Positions 49,605-59,123 of a stretch of 64,000 nucleotides of DNA are shown here, piece after piece. The DNA is from an uncultured Bacteroidales bacterium. Its GTDB lineage: Bacteria; Bacteroidota; Bacteroidia; Bacteroidales; F082. Numbering within the stretch: position 1 is the stretch's first letter; each line of letters begins with the position of its first letter. The notes under the pieces were generated by a model that was not told the origin of the DNA, did no database searches, and saw only the letters and a list, made by a program, of their open reading frames with translations. The translations under genes were made by a program, and so were the position numbers. The stretch lies in the NCBI GenBank assembly GCA_947302205.1, contig CAMYVD010000005.1, positions 1-64,000 of the forward strand, written 5' to 3'.

Positions 49605-49622
49605 ATCGTAATTATTTGATTA

Positions 49623-50285
49623 TCAACTATGTTTTTCACCAAAAGCCAAATCTCCGGCATCACCGAGCCCAGGCACCACATAGGCTCTTGCGGTCAATTC
49701 GTCGTCAACGGAGCCCACCCAAATGGTCACTGGCCAACGTGACATTTTAAGCTTCAAGTGTTCCAAACCGTCAGAAGAAGCTACCGCCACCACCACATGA
49801 ATGTGCTTGGGATGCATCTCGTCCCCCAGCAATCCTTCGATGGTCTTCACCAGAGACTCGCCCGTGGCAAGCAATGGGTCACAGATCACCAGCACTCGGC
49901 CATCCATATCTGGTGCGGAGAAGTACTCCACGCGGATCTCCGAATCATCATTCATGTCGTATTTCCGATAGGCAGCGATAAACGCATTGTCAGCCTTGTC
50001 AAACATATTCAGCATGCCATTGTGGAAAGGCAGACCTGCACGCAGAATCGTAGCCAACACAGGCTGTTCGGCCAGCACCTTGACTTCCTTCACGCCGAGC
50101 GGTGTCACCACCTCCTTGGTCGTGTATTCCATAGTCTTACTGATTTCATAGGCCATAATCTCGCCAATACGTTCCAGATTGCGGCGGAAACGCATGCGAT
50201 CCTGCTGAATTTCAGCGTCTCGGATCTCAGCCATAATGGGATTGAATAGGCTGTCGAGCTTTTCAAGGTTTTTTACTTCAATCAT
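49623..50285 (-). CDS. upp: Uracil phosphoribosyltransferase
   Basis: ATILRAGLPFHNGML, VLVICDPLLATGESLVKTI, YVVPGLGDAGDLAFG; start at MIEVKNLEKL follows a -7 box at 50304-50311. Confidence 0.9.
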   Translation of the reverse strand: MIEVKNLEKLDSLFNPIMAEIRDAEIQQDRMRFRRNLERIGEIMAYEISKTMEYTTKEVVTPLGVKEVKVLAEQPVLATILRAGLPFHNGMLNMFDKADNAFIAAYRKYDMNDDSEIRVEYFSAPDMDGRVLVICDPLLATGESLVKTIEGLLGDEMHPKHIHVVVAVASSDGLEHLKLKMSRWPVTIWVGSVDDELTARAYVVPGLGDAGDLAFGEKHS

Positions 50286-50303
50286 AATGCTAAGAGTTTG
50301 ACA

Positions 50304-50311
50304 CAAAATTA
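50304..50311 (-). promoter_or_regulatory. Candidate -7 box TAATTTTG for upp
   Basis: Matches TAnnTTTG 19 bp upstream of the revised start. Confidence 0.5.
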
Positions 50312-50351
50312 CAACAAATATCGTATTTTGCAAACGATCATCATTGTTTTT

Positions 50352-51263
50352 TTATCGCAATGGATTAAAACAACGATAGGTAAAGCCGGGATACAGGATA
50401 GGTTTAGCGCCGAAACCACGATAATAACGGGCAAGGTTTTCATCGTCAGAACCCTCAAAATCAAGCACTAACGGTTGTCCTGCATATTCACGGATCACTT
50501 GGTCCATCAAAAAGGTCATTGCCTGGGATTCTTTTCCCAAGGCGTTGTTTCCCGAAAAGAGAAACGTAATTCTACGGTGACTTCTCATGAACAGTGCTCC
50601 ACAAACTATCTCATGATTATTCAACAATTTAACACCATAGACAAAAGCGTTGCCGGAAGCAATGGCCACTGCGGTCAGATGACTTAATCGGGCATACTCA
50701 GCATCACCCCAATGCGAGATGGAAGCGCCTCGGTTTTCACGGAACAAACCGATGATTTCCTGGATATCAACGTCTCGAACCATCTCCAAACCATAGTTCA
50801 AGGATTTCTTTAGATTACGCTTTGTATTTTCATGATATTCATTTGATAACAAAGAATAATCTTTATTCAAATCCAAGAGATGATTACGGTGCCATTCCAC
50901 CCCTTCGGCACCTTTGGGAAGAGGATTGTTTTCGTTGAGCCGAATCTCAACTAAACGGTATTTCCTTGGGATGGATTTCAGAAAAGCCATCGTGGTTTCC
51001 TCTGTGATCGGTTGCCTTGAAAAGACGCCCAATTGCTGCACGAAAAAGGGTTGGCAAAGATAGTGAATCAAGTATTTTTGCTTTTTCGTAACAGGCATAA
51101 TTGTCATATAGTTACCATCGACCATTTCAACCAACGCTTCCCATCCAGGATGCACGACATTCAAATACCATGAGAAGGCGTAGACATTGCCATTAACGGT
51201 ATGGGCCACGCAGTCATCCCATCGGGATTTGTCGATTTGTTCGTTGGTTAGATAATTGATCAT
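50352..51263 (-). CDS. GNAT/FemAB-like acyltransferase-fold protein
   Basis: LFRENRGASISHWGDAEYARLSHL...QPLVLDFEGSDDENLARYYRGFGAKP pattern. Confidence 0.65.
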   Translation of the reverse strand: MINYLTNEQIDKSRWDDCVAHTVNGNVYAFSWYLNVVHPGWEALVEMVDGNYMTIMPVTKKQKYLIHYLCQPFFVQQLGVFSRQPITEETTMAFLKSIPRKYRLVEIRLNENNPLPKGAEGVEWHRNHLLDLNKDYSLLSNEYHENTKRNLKKSLNYGLEMVRDVDIQEIIGLFRENRGASISHWGDAEYARLSHLTAVAIASGNAFVYGVKLLNNHEIVCGALFMRSHRRITFLFSGNNALGKESQAMTFLMDQVIREYAGQPLVLDFEGSDDENLARYYRGFGAKPILYPGFTYRCFNPLR

Positions 51264-52555
51264 TGGGCACATTCTATAATTTGACGGTACATTTCAGGCC
51301 ATCCCACCCATCGTTTTTCACCACCGAGGGTCTCGTTATGCGTCAAATAGATAAAGGTTCCATTCACTTTCCGCACTTCATCCACTACTTTAACTATCTC
51401 ATTATAAGCATCTGCATTACTTAGTTTTAAGTAATCCTTTAAAGTCCCATCCATGACAGCAAAAGGATGTATTGTCAACGAAGTGGTAACATCGCTTTCG
51501 AGGTCATAGAAACGGAATGCGGTCGCCGTACCGGCACGGAAACCAACTTGCGAGGCATAACCCATGGTGTAGTCGTCATGAATGTCAAGTTCGATCAACC
51601 GCTGGTAACTCCTCGGCATGATCATACGCAGGAAATGCTGACGACTCTTCGTCACTTCACGGTTCAGCACTGAAGAGAGCCGCTCCACCTCCGTTTGAAG
51701 CCGCACGGGATCAAGGTAAGATGAGAAAGATGGATGGATGCCCACGTCGGCATAGTCCCCTATCCTCTTGATCAACGCCCTGAAAGCGTCTTGACGGATG
51801 GATATGCTCTTGTCGTTGGTATCATAGTCGCCGCAATGGATGAAATAGATGGGCTTCAGATGATACTCCTCCTGCAATTGGAATTGGTATTCAAAGCTAT
51901 CGAAAGGATCTGGCTCATGCTTGAAAATCACTCGGTTGCGATGCCGTATTTCTTCCCAATCGCCCTTTAATGCGTCCCTGACGTAAGCGCCTGCCGTTCT
52001 AAAGAAGCCCTTATGCAGGTAAGCCCATGCCGCATCCACATCGTAGGTTGGCTGGAACGAATAGCTTCTCTGCTTGACAAGATCCTCAATATTCAGCCGT
52101 TTCGCAAATTCATAGATCCAAATGTCCACCACAGGCTTAGCCAGCATCCCCATGCCATAGAGGCATGACGACTGAGGGGTGAAACGCCCATATTGGTCAC
52201 GCACCTGAGGCAGGTATTCCTCGTATCTCGTAATCAGGAAAAACACGGCGGCAAACACGTCGAAAGGCATCATGGAGCGTTGGTTGTAAACGGGAAAGAT
52301 TCCCTTAACATCCATGAAATCAAATGGTTTTAGCTCCTGCTCATAGATATCCCTTTCAAAGAGCATGTTCACCGATTTCTGGAAAGGCTCATCCCATAAT
52401 GGGTTGGGGCCGTAGCTCATCTTCCTGCCCTCAAAGTCGCGAAAAGCCTCATTCTTGGTGGTCAGCTCGAAATCCACCCCTAACACGGTGCCGAAAACGA
52501 AGTCGAAGGTATATTGAAGCCGGTTGGTTATTTTGGGAACAAGGATCAGCATCAC
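51260..52555 (-). CDS. Polysaccharide deacetylase-like (DUF7033) protein
   Basis: SFQPTYDVDAAWAYLHKGF; YADVGIHPSFSSYLDPVRLQTEVERL; MGYASQVGFRAGTATAFRFYDLE. Confidence 0.75.
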   Translation of the reverse strand: MMLILVPKITNRLQYTFDFVFGTVLGVDFELTTKNEAFRDFEGRKMSYGPNPLWDEPFQKSVNMLFERDIYEQELKPFDFMDVKGIFPVYNQRSMMPFDVFAAVFFLITRYEEYLPQVRDQYGRFTPQSSCLYGMGMLAKPVVDIWIYEFAKRLNIEDLVKQRSYSFQPTYDVDAAWAYLHKGFFRTAGAYVRDALKGDWEEIRHRNRVIFKHEPDPFDSFEYQFQLQEEYHLKPIYFIHCGDYDTNDKSISIRQDAFRALIKRIGDYADVGIHPSFSSYLDPVRLQTEVERLSSVLNREVTKSRQHFLRMIMPRSYQRLIELDIHDDYTMGYASQVGFRAGTATAFRFYDLESDVTTSLTIHPFAVMDGTLKDYLKLSNADAYNEIVKVVDEVRKVNGTFIYLTHNETLGGEKRWVGWPEMYRQIIECAQ

Positions 52556-52569
52556 ACTTGAATTTTGAG

Positions 52570-52577
52570 CAAACTTA
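52570..52577 (-). promoter_or_regulatory. Candidate -7 box TAAGTTTG for the 51260..52555 gene
   Basis: Matches TAnnTTTG 15 bp upstream of the start. Confidence 0.45.
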
Positions 52578-52619
52578 CGGAAAAAAAGCGGACAAAGTCA
52601 AGGATGCCGGAAAAAAGTG

Positions 52620-52627
52620 TATTTTTG
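52620..52627 (+). promoter_or_regulatory. Candidate -7 box TATTTTTG for dnaX
   Basis: Matches TAnnTTTG 25 bp upstream of the ATG at 52653. Confidence 0.5.
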
Positions 52628-52652
52628 TGGTTTGAAACACCCTGAGACAACT

Positions 52653-54413
52653 ATGGAAAACTTCATCGTATCAGCGAGAAAATACAGGCCTTCAACCTTC
52701 GACACGGTGGTCGGGCAGCAGTCCATCACCACCACGTTGAAGAACGCCATTCGCAACAACACCTTAGCTCAAGCTTTCCTTTTCTGCGGTCCACGTGGCG
52801 TGGGCAAGACCACCTGTGCGCGCATCATGGCCAAGACCATCAACTGCCTCCATCCTACCGAAAACATGGAAGCCTGCAACGAATGTGAGTCGTGCCGTGC
52901 CTTCAACAACAACGCATCGTTCAACATTTATGAACTCGATGCCGCCTCCAACAACTCCGTTGAGGACATCCGTAACTTGGTGGAACAGGTGCGCATTCCC
53001 CCGCAAATCGGTCAGTACAAGGTGTATATCATCGATGAGGTCCACATGCTCAGTACAGCGGCTTTCAACGCCTTTCTGAAGACTTTGGAAGAGCCGCCGG
53101 CGTATGCCAAGTTCATCCTCGCCACTACCGAGAAGCACAAGATCATCCCCACCATCCTCTCAAGATGCCAAATCTTTGATTTTAAGCGTATTACCATCGA
53201 AGATATTGAGAAACATCTGGCCCATGTGGCCCAGATGGAAGGCATCAATGCCGAGCCTGAGGCCTTGAACATCATTGCCCAAAAGGCTGACGGAGCCTTG
53301 CGTGACGCCCTTTCGATCTTCGACCAGATGGTGAGTTTCTCGGGAAAGAACATCACCTATAAAGCCGTCATCGACAATCTCAATGTGCTCGACTACGACT
53401 ATTATTTCCGCATTGTAGACGATGTGCTGCAAGGCAACACCAGCGACATCCTGCTGGTTGTCAACGACATCATCAACAAAGGTTTTGAACCGCAGCATTT
53501 CATCACCGGCATGGGCAACCACTTGAGGAGCCTGTTGGTGAGCAAAGATGCCGCCACCACGCAATTGTTGGAGGTCAGTGAGCAGCTCAGGCAACGCTAC
53601 ATTGAGCAATCAGCCCGCTACCCCCTGCCCCTCCTGGTTAAAGCGTTGGACATCAACAACCAATGCGACATCGACTACCGGAATGCAGGCAACAAGAGGC
53701 TTCATCTGGAGATCAACTTGATGAAAATGTGCGCTCTTGCACAAACACCCGCAGCGCCAAACCCTACGCTGGGCGGAGGTAATCCGCCCCAAGCCATTGT
53801 CAGCGCTCCCACTCCTAAACCAAACCCACAGCCACAAGCGCAACAACTACCACAGCAGCAGCCACAGCCTCAAAAGGTCGAGCCCAAACCAACTGATCAA
53901 CTCCCAACTGGCCAACCCCCAACTGGCCAACCCCCAACTGATCCACTTCCAACTCGCCAACGTCAGCGTGGAAGCGGCAGCACCATCTCCATCACCAGCA
54001 GTTTGGAACAAGCCGCCAAACAAGACGAACAGGAAGAGCCCACTTGGGACACCCCTTTCACTCAGGAACAGCTCGAAGCCTCCTGGAATGACTTCGTCAA
54101 CAAATACAAGAAAATCTCCCCGAACTTCGCTGCAGGCTTAGGCAAATACAAGCCTGAACTGAAAGGCGGAAAGGAAATCCACTTCCATGTCGACAACAAA
54201 CTATTCGAGAGTGACGCCGATGGCATGACAGCATTGCGCAGCCACCTGAAAAACACCCTTCACAACAACCAATACGACCTGATTCCTGAGGTGATGGACA
54301 AACCCGCAGCCATCGAGGCTTATACCGACAAAGAAAAATTCGAGAAATTGGCCGAAGCCCATCCAGAACTCAGGAAGTTACAGATTGAACTTAAACTAGA
54401 AGGAGACCTTTAG
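52653..54413 (+). CDS. dnaX: DNA polymerase III subunit gamma/tau
   Basis: FIVSARKYRPSTFDTVVGQ, AFLFCGPRGVGKTTCARIMAK, YIIDEVHMLSTAAFNAFLKTLEEPP. Confidence 0.95.
   Translation: MENFIVSARKYRPSTFDTVVGQQSITTTLKNAIRNNTLAQAFLFCGPRGVGKTTCARIMAKTINCLHPTENMEACNECESCRAFNNNASFNIYELDAASNNSVEDIRNLVEQVRIPPQIGQYKVYIIDEVHMLSTAAFNAFLKTLEEPPAYAKFILATTEKHKIIPTILSRCQIFDFKRITIEDIEKHLAHVAQMEGINAEPEALNIIAQKADGALRDALSIFDQMVSFSGKNITYKAVIDNLNVLDYDYYFRIVDDVLQGNTSDILLVVNDIINKGFEPQHFITGMGNHLRSLLVSKDAATTQLLEVSEQLRQRYIEQSARYPLPLLVKALDINNQCDIDYRNAGNKRLHLEINLMKMCALAQTPAAPNPTLGGGNPPQAIVSAPTPKPNPQPQAQQLPQQQPQPQKVEPKPTDQLPTGQPPTGQPPTDPLPTRQRQRGSGSTISITSSLEQAAKQDEQEEPTWDTPFTQEQLEASWNDFVNKYKKISPNFAAGLGKYKPELKGGKEIHFHVDNKLFESDADGMTALRSHLKNTLHNNQYDLIPEVMDKPAAIEAYTDKEKFEKLAEAHPELRKLQIELKLEGDL
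53891..53965 (+). repeat. 15-bp minisatellite, five units (AACTGGCCAACCCCC-type) in the dnaX linker
   Basis: Units aactgatcaactccc/aactggccaaccccc x2/aactgatccacttcc/aactcgccaacgtca. Confidence 0.85.
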
Positions 54414-54445
54414 AATGAAAATCAACTAATTTTATATATTAAAAA

Positions 54446-56479
54446 ATGAAAAAAGCACTTTTAGCTATGATTGTAGCAGCAACAATGATCGCTGGATGCG
54501 CGCCGAAAGAAGACAACGGCACCGCCCCGGCCATCGACAAGAAAAACATGGATTTAAGCATCAACCCCGCTGATGACTTTTTCCGTTATTGCAACAACAA
54601 CTGGTTGAAAAACAATCCAATACCAGAGGAGTACACCACTTATGGTGCCTTCACTGAGATCGACCAGCACAACGAGCAACTCATCCAAGACATCATTAAA
54701 GAGGTGTCGGCCGATGCCAACGCCGTTGAGGGTAGCGTGGCTCAGAAGATTCGCGACTTCTACAATGCCGGTATGGACACCGTGGCCATCAACGAGCGCG
54801 GTTACACCGAACTCCTTCCCTATTTCGAGATGGTTGACGGCTTGACCGACAAGGCCGACCTCGCTGAGTTGCTGGGTAAGCTTCACTACGAGGGTTTCAG
54901 CGGCTTCTTCGGTGCCGGTCCTTCAACCGACCCGAAAAACGCCGACATGGTCATCATGCACCTTTTTCAAGGTGGATTGAGCCTGCCCGATCGTGACGAT
55001 TACCTCACCGAGGAATCCCAGGAGATGCGCGACAAATACGTTGAGCATGTGTCGAACATGTTCCAACTCGTCGGCGTTGATGCCGAAAGCGCTACCGCCA
55101 AGGCACAAGCCATCCTCGCCCTTGAGACCGAATTGGCCAAGAACTCGCTGAGCCGTGTGGAACGCCGCGATCCCGATCGCACTTACAACATGCGCACCGT
55201 CGTCGAGTTGCAAGAATCCACCCCCAACTTCAAATGGAGAGAATATTTCATCAACGCCGGCGTCAAACCCAACCAATTCTTCAGCGACCTCAACGTGGGT
55301 ATGCCTGACTTCATCACAGCCCTCAATGGCATCATCCTCAACACCGACCTCAATACCATCAAGGACTACCTGAAATGGAAGATCATCCATGGCAGTGCCT
55401 CGATGCTCAGCAGCGAATTCGATGAGGAGAACTTCAATTTCTACAGCAACTACCTCTATGGCCAGGAAGTGCAGCAGCCCCGCTGGCGCCGCATCCTGAA
55501 CGCCACTGACGGCTGCCTCGGCGAAGCCATCGGACAGATTTACGTTGAAAAACACTTCCCCGCTGCTGCCAAAGAACGCATGGAAGCCCTCGTCGCCAAC
55601 CTCAAGGTCGCCCTCGGCGAACGTATCAAAGCCCTCGACTGGATGAGTGAAGAGACCAAGGACAAGGCCCTCAACAAGCTTAGCTGCATCAACGTGAAGG
55701 TGGGTTATCCCAACAAATGGAAAGACTACACCGATTATAAAGTCACCCCTGAGTCCTACTTCCAAAATGTCCATAGCGCCATCCGCTTCGAAACCGATTT
55801 CGAAATGGCCAAGCTCGGCAAACCTGTTGACAAAGAGGAATGGTTCATGACTCCTCAGACCGTCAACGCTTACTACAGCCCAGAGATGAACGAGATTGTG
55901 TTCCCTGCCGGTATCCTTCAACCTCCGTTCTTCAACCAGAATGCCGACGACGCCGTCAACTACGGTGGCATCGGCGTGGTGATCGGCCACGAGATGACCC
56001 ACGGCTTCGACGATCAGGGCTGCAAATACGACGAGAAAGGCAACCTCAACAACTGGTGGACCGAAGAAGACGCTGCCCTCTTCAAGGAGCGCACCCAGCA
56101 ACTCGTGAAGCTCTTCAACGAGTTTGAACTCCGTGGCAACCACATCAATGGTGAACTCACCCTTGGTGAGAACATCGCCGACCTCGGCGGCCTCAACATC
56201 GCTTGGGATGCTTACCAGATGACTGACGAAGCCAAGGCCAACAAGAGCATTGACGGCTTCACTCCTTCCCAACGCTTTTTCATCAGTTACGGCACCATCT
56301 GGCGCAACAACATCCGCGACAAGGCCCTCGAGCGCCGCATCAAGGAAGACGTTCACTCACCGGCGGAAGCCCGTGTGAACCGCACCCTCGGCTCCATGCC
56401 GCACTTCTACGAAGCCTTCGACATCCAGCCCGAGAACAAGATGTACATCGCTCCTGAAGAAAGAGCTGCCATTTGGTAA
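54446..56479 (+). CDS. M13-family metallopeptidase (PepO/neprilysin-like) lipoprotein
   Basis: Lipobox MIAGCAPK; VIGHEMTHGFDDQG; GELTLGENIADLGGL. Confidence 0.95.
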   Translation: MKKALLAMIVAATMIAGCAPKEDNGTAPAIDKKNMDLSINPADDFFRYCNNNWLKNNPIPEEYTTYGAFTEIDQHNEQLIQDIIKEVSADANAVEGSVAQKIRDFYNAGMDTVAINERGYTELLPYFEMVDGLTDKADLAELLGKLHYEGFSGFFGAGPSTDPKNADMVIMHLFQGGLSLPDRDDYLTEESQEMRDKYVEHVSNMFQLVGVDAESATAKAQAILALETELAKNSLSRVERRDPDRTYNMRTVVELQESTPNFKWREYFINAGVKPNQFFSDLNVGMPDFITALNGIILNTDLNTIKDYLKWKIIHGSASMLSSEFDEENFNFYSNYLYGQEVQQPRWRRILNATDGCLGEAIGQIYVEKHFPAAAKERMEALVANLKVALGERIKALDWMSEETKDKALNKLSCINVKVGYPNKWKDYTDYKVTPESYFQNVHSAIRFETDFEMAKLGKPVDKEEWFMTPQTVNAYYSPEMNEIVFPAGILQPPFFNQNADDAVNYGGIGVVIGHEMTHGFDDQGCKYDEKGNLNNWWTEEDAALFKERTQQLVKLFNEFELRGNHINGELTLGENIADLGGLNIAWDAYQMTDEAKANKSIDGFTPSQRFFISYGTIWRNNIRDKALERRIKEDVHSPAEARVNRTLGSMPHFYEAFDIQPENKMYIAPEERAAIW

Positions 56480-56481
56480 TC

Positions 56482-57078
56482 ATGGGTTTAAAGAAACAAA
56501 TCGGAAAGCTGGGGCTTCGTATTGGCGGTTGGAAAACCGTCAATGAAGCCCCAGCTGATTTGGGCAACGCCGTATGCATTGTGGCGCCCCACACCGCCAT
56601 CGAAGACTTCTTCGTAGGCCTTGCTTTTTATTGGTACTACGGCTACCGTTTCAAGGTGATGATGAAAAAGGAGTTCTTCGTACCCGTTGTCGGCTGGATT
56701 TTGAAGAAAATGGGCGGCATCCCAGTCAACCGTGGGCACCAAAACCATCTAGTTGAGCAAATGATTGAGATGTTCAATGAAAACCAGGACACCCATCTGG
56801 TCATCTGTCCCGAAGGAACCCGAAAAGCTGTAAAGCACTGGAAAAAAGGATTTTATATCATCGCCCAAGGAGCGAATGTGCCTATCATCCTCGGTTTCAT
56901 CGACTACAAGAAACGCTATTGCGGCATCGAGAGGATCTTCTATCCTACTGGCGATTACTCCAAAGATCTCGCTGAGATTTGGGATTACTACAAGGACGTG
57001 AAGGCGAAACACCCTGAAGGATTCAACCTCGACGAGCAATACAGGGATACTCGTTTCGATTCACCCGATTTAAGATGA
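56482..57078 (+). CDS. Lysophospholipid/1-acyl-glycerol-3-phosphate acyltransferase family
   Basis: IVAPHTAIEDFFVGL (HxxxxD-type) and VICPEGTRK. Confidence 0.8.
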   Translation: MGLKKQIGKLGLRIGGWKTVNEAPADLGNAVCIVAPHTAIEDFFVGLAFYWYYGYRFKVMMKKEFFVPVVGWILKKMGGIPVNRGHQNHLVEQMIEMFNENQDTHLVICPEGTRKAVKHWKKGFYIIAQGANVPIILGFIDYKKRYCGIERIFYPTGDYSKDLAEIWDYYKDVKAKHPEGFNLDEQYRDTRFDSPDLR

Positions 57079-59123
57079 ATCCTTTGAAAACCTACCAAGG
57101 TTTTTGACGATAAGGCCAACGGCGAGACCTTGTCGCTATAATAGAGTTGCACCACCTCGTCGCCGTCATAAGCGCCGACGTTGGTTACCGTAACGGAAAC
57201 CTCGTCCTCCTTGATTTCCATATCACTGTATTCAAATTGAGTATAACTCAAGCCATAGCCGAAGGGGAACAACGGCTTGGCTGATTCCTCCACATAATCT
57301 CCAGTGACTGGCTGAGAGTAATAAACAGGAATCTGTCCCACTGAACGGGGAATGGAGATTGGCAGTTTACCCGATGGATTGTAATCACCCCAAAGGATGT
57401 CGGCCAAAGCCGAGCCCCCTTCCATACCAGGATACCACATTAACAACAAAGCATCACTTCGCTCGTTAGCCATATTCATATCCATAGGTCTGCCGCAGAT
57501 GTACACAGTCACCACAGGCTTTCCAATGGCATAAACGCGTTGCATCAACTCCTCTTGCCCCCCCAATAGTTTCAAGGTGGAGCGGTCATAGCCTTCACCG
57601 CAATCCATATCGGAGACATGATCGTCAACAATAGCCGCCCCCGTCTCCTCGTAACTCGTCTTGAAATCACGAGCTGACGACCCGCCTACCACCAACACGA
57701 TGGCATCCGCCTTCTGGAGGTCATCAACCACTTCTGCCCTACCCTTGTCACGAATGCCTTCAAGCATGGTCACAATGCGTTCCGGATCCTGAGGCGCAGT
57801 ATAATCACCCAATTGATTGTACATTTTGTCAGCATTTTGCCCAACAACCGCCACTTTTTTGATTTGGTCGCCAAAAGGCAAAACGCCATTGTTTTTCAGC
57901 AAGATGGCCGATTCCAGAGCCACCTGTTTGGCCAGTTTGGCGCTCTCAGCCGTGCCCACCTCTGCTTCAGCCAAAGCCTCATCCACGTAGGGATTCTCAA
58001 ACAATCCCAGATCGAACTTCAGTTGCAACACATGGCGCACGGCACGGTCGATGTCGGCCTCCGTAACCAAACCACGACGCAAGGCTTCCTTGAGGAAACC
58101 ACCATAGTTGTACCCTCCCAAATCGATATCGACTCCGGCTTTCAAAGCCAAAGCGGCTGCTTCAGCGGGATCGGCAGCCACATGATGGGTGGCATATAGG
58201 GCGTTGACGGCATTGAGGTCTGAAAACACCACTCCTTTGAAATTCCAGGTATTGCGCAACACCTCTTGCAGCAGCCATGCATTGGCCGTGCAAGGCACCC
58301 CGTCAATCGTATTGTAGGAAGTCATCACCGAACCAGCCTGTCCTTCTTTCACCGCCATCTCAAACGAAGGCAAATAGTCGTGCATCAATCGGTTCGGACC
58401 GACTTCGGCAGTGGCAGCATTGTGCCCACCTTGTGGAATACCGTAGGCAGCCAAATGTTTCAAGGTAGCCACCACATGTCGCTGCATGCCTTTGACAACA
58501 GCGGTCCCCAACACGCCACTGAGATACGGATCTTCGCCGAAGGTTTCTTCCACCCTCGACCAGCGCGGATCACGGGCAATGTCGAGCACTGGGCCATAGC
58601 CCACATGGGCACCTTGAAACTTAATTTCACGACCCATCACCTCGCCCATGCGTTCAAGCAAGTCGGGATCCCAAGTGCTAGCCTGTCCGATGCCCGTCGG
58701 GAATACGGTAGTACCCACTGCCATGTGACCATGAGGCGTCTCTTCGCAAAACAACAATGGGACGCCCAGACGAGTGTTCTCAATGGCATGGCGCTGCATC
58801 ATATTCAGCATTCGTGCCGATTCTTGGGGATGCAAACCCGTCTCCACCGTTTTCCTCGCCCATGGGTCAGCTCTCAAAACCGCCCAACAAGAGCCAAGCG
58901 GCAGGGTATCCATCATGCTAATGAAATCATTCGTCAGCCAAAGGGAATCGCCCTCCTTGCCATACAGATTAAAGCCGATGGGACAGGTCAGTTGTCCGCA
59001 TTTCTCCTCAATGGTCATCTGCGATAGCAACTGGTCTATCTTGTCAGGGCTCTTGCATGAAGCAAAAGCCGTCAATAGCAATATGACTAAGTACCAACGT
59101 CTCATACCAGACGTCCAATCCAT
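56988..59123 (-). CDS. Glycoside hydrolase family 3 (BglX-like), C-terminally shortened
   Basis: GFNLYGKEGDSLWLTND...; VKGMQRHVVATLKHLAAYG; GVVFSDLNAVNALY; ends shortly after VGFQRIHLKSGESKRVS. Confidence 0.88.
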   Translation of the reverse strand: MDWTSGMRRWYLVILLLTAFASCKSPDKIDQLLSQMTIEEKCGQLTCPIGFNLYGKEGDSLWLTNDFISMMDTLPLGSCWAVLRADPWARKTVETGLHPQESARMLNMMQRHAIENTRLGVPLLFCEETPHGHMAVGTTVFPTGIGQASTWDPDLLERMGEVMGREIKFQGAHVGYGPVLDIARDPRWSRVEETFGEDPYLSGVLGTAVVKGMQRHVVATLKHLAAYGIPQGGHNAATAEVGPNRLMHDYLPSFEMAVKEGQAGSVMTSYNTIDGVPCTANAWLLQEVLRNTWNFKGVVFSDLNAVNALYATHHVAADPAEAAALALKAGVDIDLGGYNYGGFLKEALRRGLVTEADIDRAVRHVLQLKFDLGLFENPYVDEALAEAEVGTAESAKLAKQVALESAILLKNNGVLPFGDQIKKVAVVGQNADKMYNQLGDYTAPQDPERIVTMLEGIRDKGRAEVVDDLQKADAIVLVVGGSSARDFKTSYEETGAAIVDDHVSDMDCGEGYDRSTLKLLGGQEELMQRVYAIGKPVVTVYICGRPMDMNMANERSDALLLMWYPGMEGGSALADILWGDYNPSGKLPISIPRSVGQIPVYYSQPVTGDYVEESAKPLFPFGYGLSYTQFEYSDMEIKEDEVSVTVTNVGAYDGDEVVQLYYSDKVSPLALSSKTLVGFQRIHLKSGESKRVSLYCSSRLNPSGCFAFTSL

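Noticed and set aside
54923-56356. 477-aa minus-strand ORF antisense to the M13 peptidase gene
   Set aside because: Low-complexity Val/Glu/Gly/Asp-rich translation typical of antisense frames; the plus-strand gene has clear family motifs.
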